Positions 5,685 to 6,370 of a stretch of 6,370 bases of DNA are shown in pieces. The notes beneath the pieces are model-generated. The model had not been told where the DNA came from. It did no database searches and saw only the letters and a program-made list of their open reading frames with translations. This DNA is from Bacteroidales bacterium (GTDB lineage: Bacteria; Bacteroidota; Bacteroidia; Bacteroidales; ML635J-15). The DNA lies in NCBI GenBank assembly GCA_028696755.1, contig JAQVGK010000209.1:1-6370 (forward strand). Reading direction: 5' to 3'. Made by a program: the position numbers and the translations under genes. Numbering within the stretch: the first letter of the stretch is position 1; each line of letters opens with the position of its first letter.

Positions 5685-6134
5685 ATGAACACAAAAGCGC
5701 AAAAATACGAACGTCTTTACAATCAGATTAAGGATTTAGTTATAAAGACAGACAATAAGTTAAGTAAAATGGCAACGATATGTGCTGTTTTGCATCACAA
5801 GAACGATCTCTTTTTCTGGACAGGATTTTACCTATTAACAGAACAGGGTGAACTTGAGGTAGCTTGTTATCAGGGACCGCTGGCATGTATTCGGTTAAAG
5901 AAGGATACAGGTGTATGCTGGGCAGGAATAAACTCTAAAATTCCAGTTATTGTTGATGATGTTCACACATTTGCCGGACATATTGCTTGTAATCCTCTAA
6001 GTAAATCAGAAATTGTTATTCCTTATTTTGAAGATGGGAAAATAAAAGGAGTATTGGATATAGACAGTGACAAACTTAAATCATTCGATGAAACCGACTC
6101 AGAATGGTTAACGAAGATTATGGAATTGATTTGA
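5685..6134 (+). CDS. msrC: Free methionine-(R)-sulfoxide reductase (GAF domain)
   Basis: The 149-residue single GAF-domain protein belongs to the fRMsr (MsrC/YebR) family, which reduces free L-methionine-(R)-sulfoxide to methionine in the cytoplasm with thioredoxin as donor. The core motifs are present: FFWTGFYLL (43-51), GPLACIR (64-70), DTGVCW, DDVHTFAGHIACN (91-103), SEIVIPY and GVLDIDS (122-128). The three cysteines Cys68, Cys78 and Cys102 have the same spacing (10 and 24) as Cys84, Cys94 and Cys118 of the E. coli enzyme. Glu109, Asp125 and Asp127 match the acidic substrate-pocket residues at the same offset. All expected catalytic residues are thus present. There is no signal peptide. 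No clear promoter is visible in the 133-bp gap, so it may be read through from the LPP20-like gene across the heptamer arrays. The family name is secure; gene symbol use varies. Confidence 0.93.
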   Translation: MNTKAQKYERLYNQIKDLVIKTDNKLSKMATICAVLHHKNDLFFWTGFYLLTEQGELEVACYQGPLACIRLKKDTGVCWAGINSKIPVIVDDVHTFAGHIACNPLSKSEIVIPYFEDGKIKGVLDIDSDKLKSFDETDSEWLTKIMELI

Positions 6135-6155
6135 TTTATAAACACAAGATAATTT

Positions 6156-6184
6156 AACGGTTAACAAAAATTTTATTAGCCGTT
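6156..6184. terminator. Possible bidirectional terminator between converging genes
   Basis: AACGGTTAA (6156-6164) and TTAGCCGTT (6176-6184) form a 9-bp stem with one G-U pair and an 11-nt AT-rich loop. It sits between the msrC stop and the stop of the converging gene. There is no strong T-run on either side, so intrinsic termination would be weak. Confidence 0.4.
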
Positions 6185-6204
6185 GCGAACAATAATTTGG
6201 ACTT

Positions 6205-6370
6205 TTAATTATTTTCTCCCTCGCCCTCTTGAATCGAGTTCATATAACCTTCTTCAAAATACTCGGGTTTGTGTTCTTTAATGTAATTAACAGCCTGCTC
6301 GTAACCATCAATAAATTTTCCGAAATCCTCTTTATAAAGGAAAACCTTGTGTTTTTCAAAATGTGAGTTC
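6205..6370 (-). CDS. PUR-alpha-like nucleic-acid-binding protein (DUF3276), C-terminal end
   Basis: The last 54 codons of a minus-strand gene enter from the right edge and stop at TAA (complement of 6205-6207). The readable end includes SHFEKHKVFLYKEDFGKF followed by GYEQAVNYIKEHKPEYF, then an acidic tail (SIQEGEGENN). The FEKHKVFLYKEDF motif is typical of the DUF3276/PUR-alpha-like family, small single-stranded DNA/RNA-binding proteins that are common and conserved in Bacteroidota. Roughly the last half of the usual short protein is present; the start and promoter lie outside the window. It converges on msrC with a 70-bp gap. The call rests on one remembered motif, but it is distinctive. Confidence 0.82.
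   Translation of the reverse strand, partial: NSHFEKHKVFLYKEDFGKFIDGYEQAVNYIKEHKPEYFEEGYMNSIQEGEGENN

Noticed and set aside
5293..5702. Three overlapping minus-strand open frames across the heptamer arrays
   Set aside because: They read the 7-nt repeats in three frames (peptides such as SEVRSQMSEVGSQ) and lie antisense to the LPP20-like gene; they are repeat artefacts.

Overview
The window looks like a chromosomal segment from a Bacteroidota bacterium, probably a Bacteroidales-like or Marinilabiliales-like lineage. Four things point there: AT-rich DNA; promoters of the Bacteroidota type (TTTG, about 19 nt, TAnnTTTG) with no obvious Shine-Dalgarno sequences; abundant lipoprotein and secreted beta-rich proteins; and a PUR-alpha-like (DUF3276) gene at the right edge. 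The phylum call is firm. The finer placement is a guess.

Positions 1-2470 hold a leftward transcription unit. A near-perfect promoter (2437-2467) drives a WtpA/ModA-type tungstate/molybdate-binding lipoprotein (1462-2418). It is followed after 14 bp by a cell-envelope lipoprotein of unknown function (482-1447), and after another 37 bp by a secreted beta-sandwich protein that runs off the left edge (1-444). No ABC permease or ATPase gene is visible, which is unusual for this kind of binding protein.

Positions 2468-2990 contain no credible gene but are dense in inverted repeats: a 16-bp perfect inverted repeat at 2589-2633, and a 29-bp perfect inverted repeat at 2737-2809 with an extra partial copy at 2821-2833. 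This looks like the remains of one or more dispersed palindromic or MITE-like elements. Next, on the minus strand, come tRNA-Arg(ACG) (3030-3103) with its own promoter and intrinsic terminator, then rimO (3155-4450), which encodes the ribosomal protein S12 methylthiotransferase.

rimO is divergent from a rightward gene (4484-5551) for an exported protein with an LPP20-like N-terminal region. Their predicted promoters overlap in the 33-bp gap and the start of rimO. A 133-bp gap follows that carries two heptanucleotide arrays in opposite orientation (5554-5645). Then comes a rightward GAF-domain free-methionine-(R)-sulfoxide reductase (5685-6134) with all three expected cysteines. It converges on the 3' end of a PUR-alpha-like/DUF3276 gene (6205-6370, minus strand). 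A small hairpin lies between the two.

No single new system is proven here. The items most worth a second look are the tungstate-binding lipoprotein linked to surface proteins instead of a transporter, the palindrome cluster at 2529-2976, and the inverted heptamer arrays.
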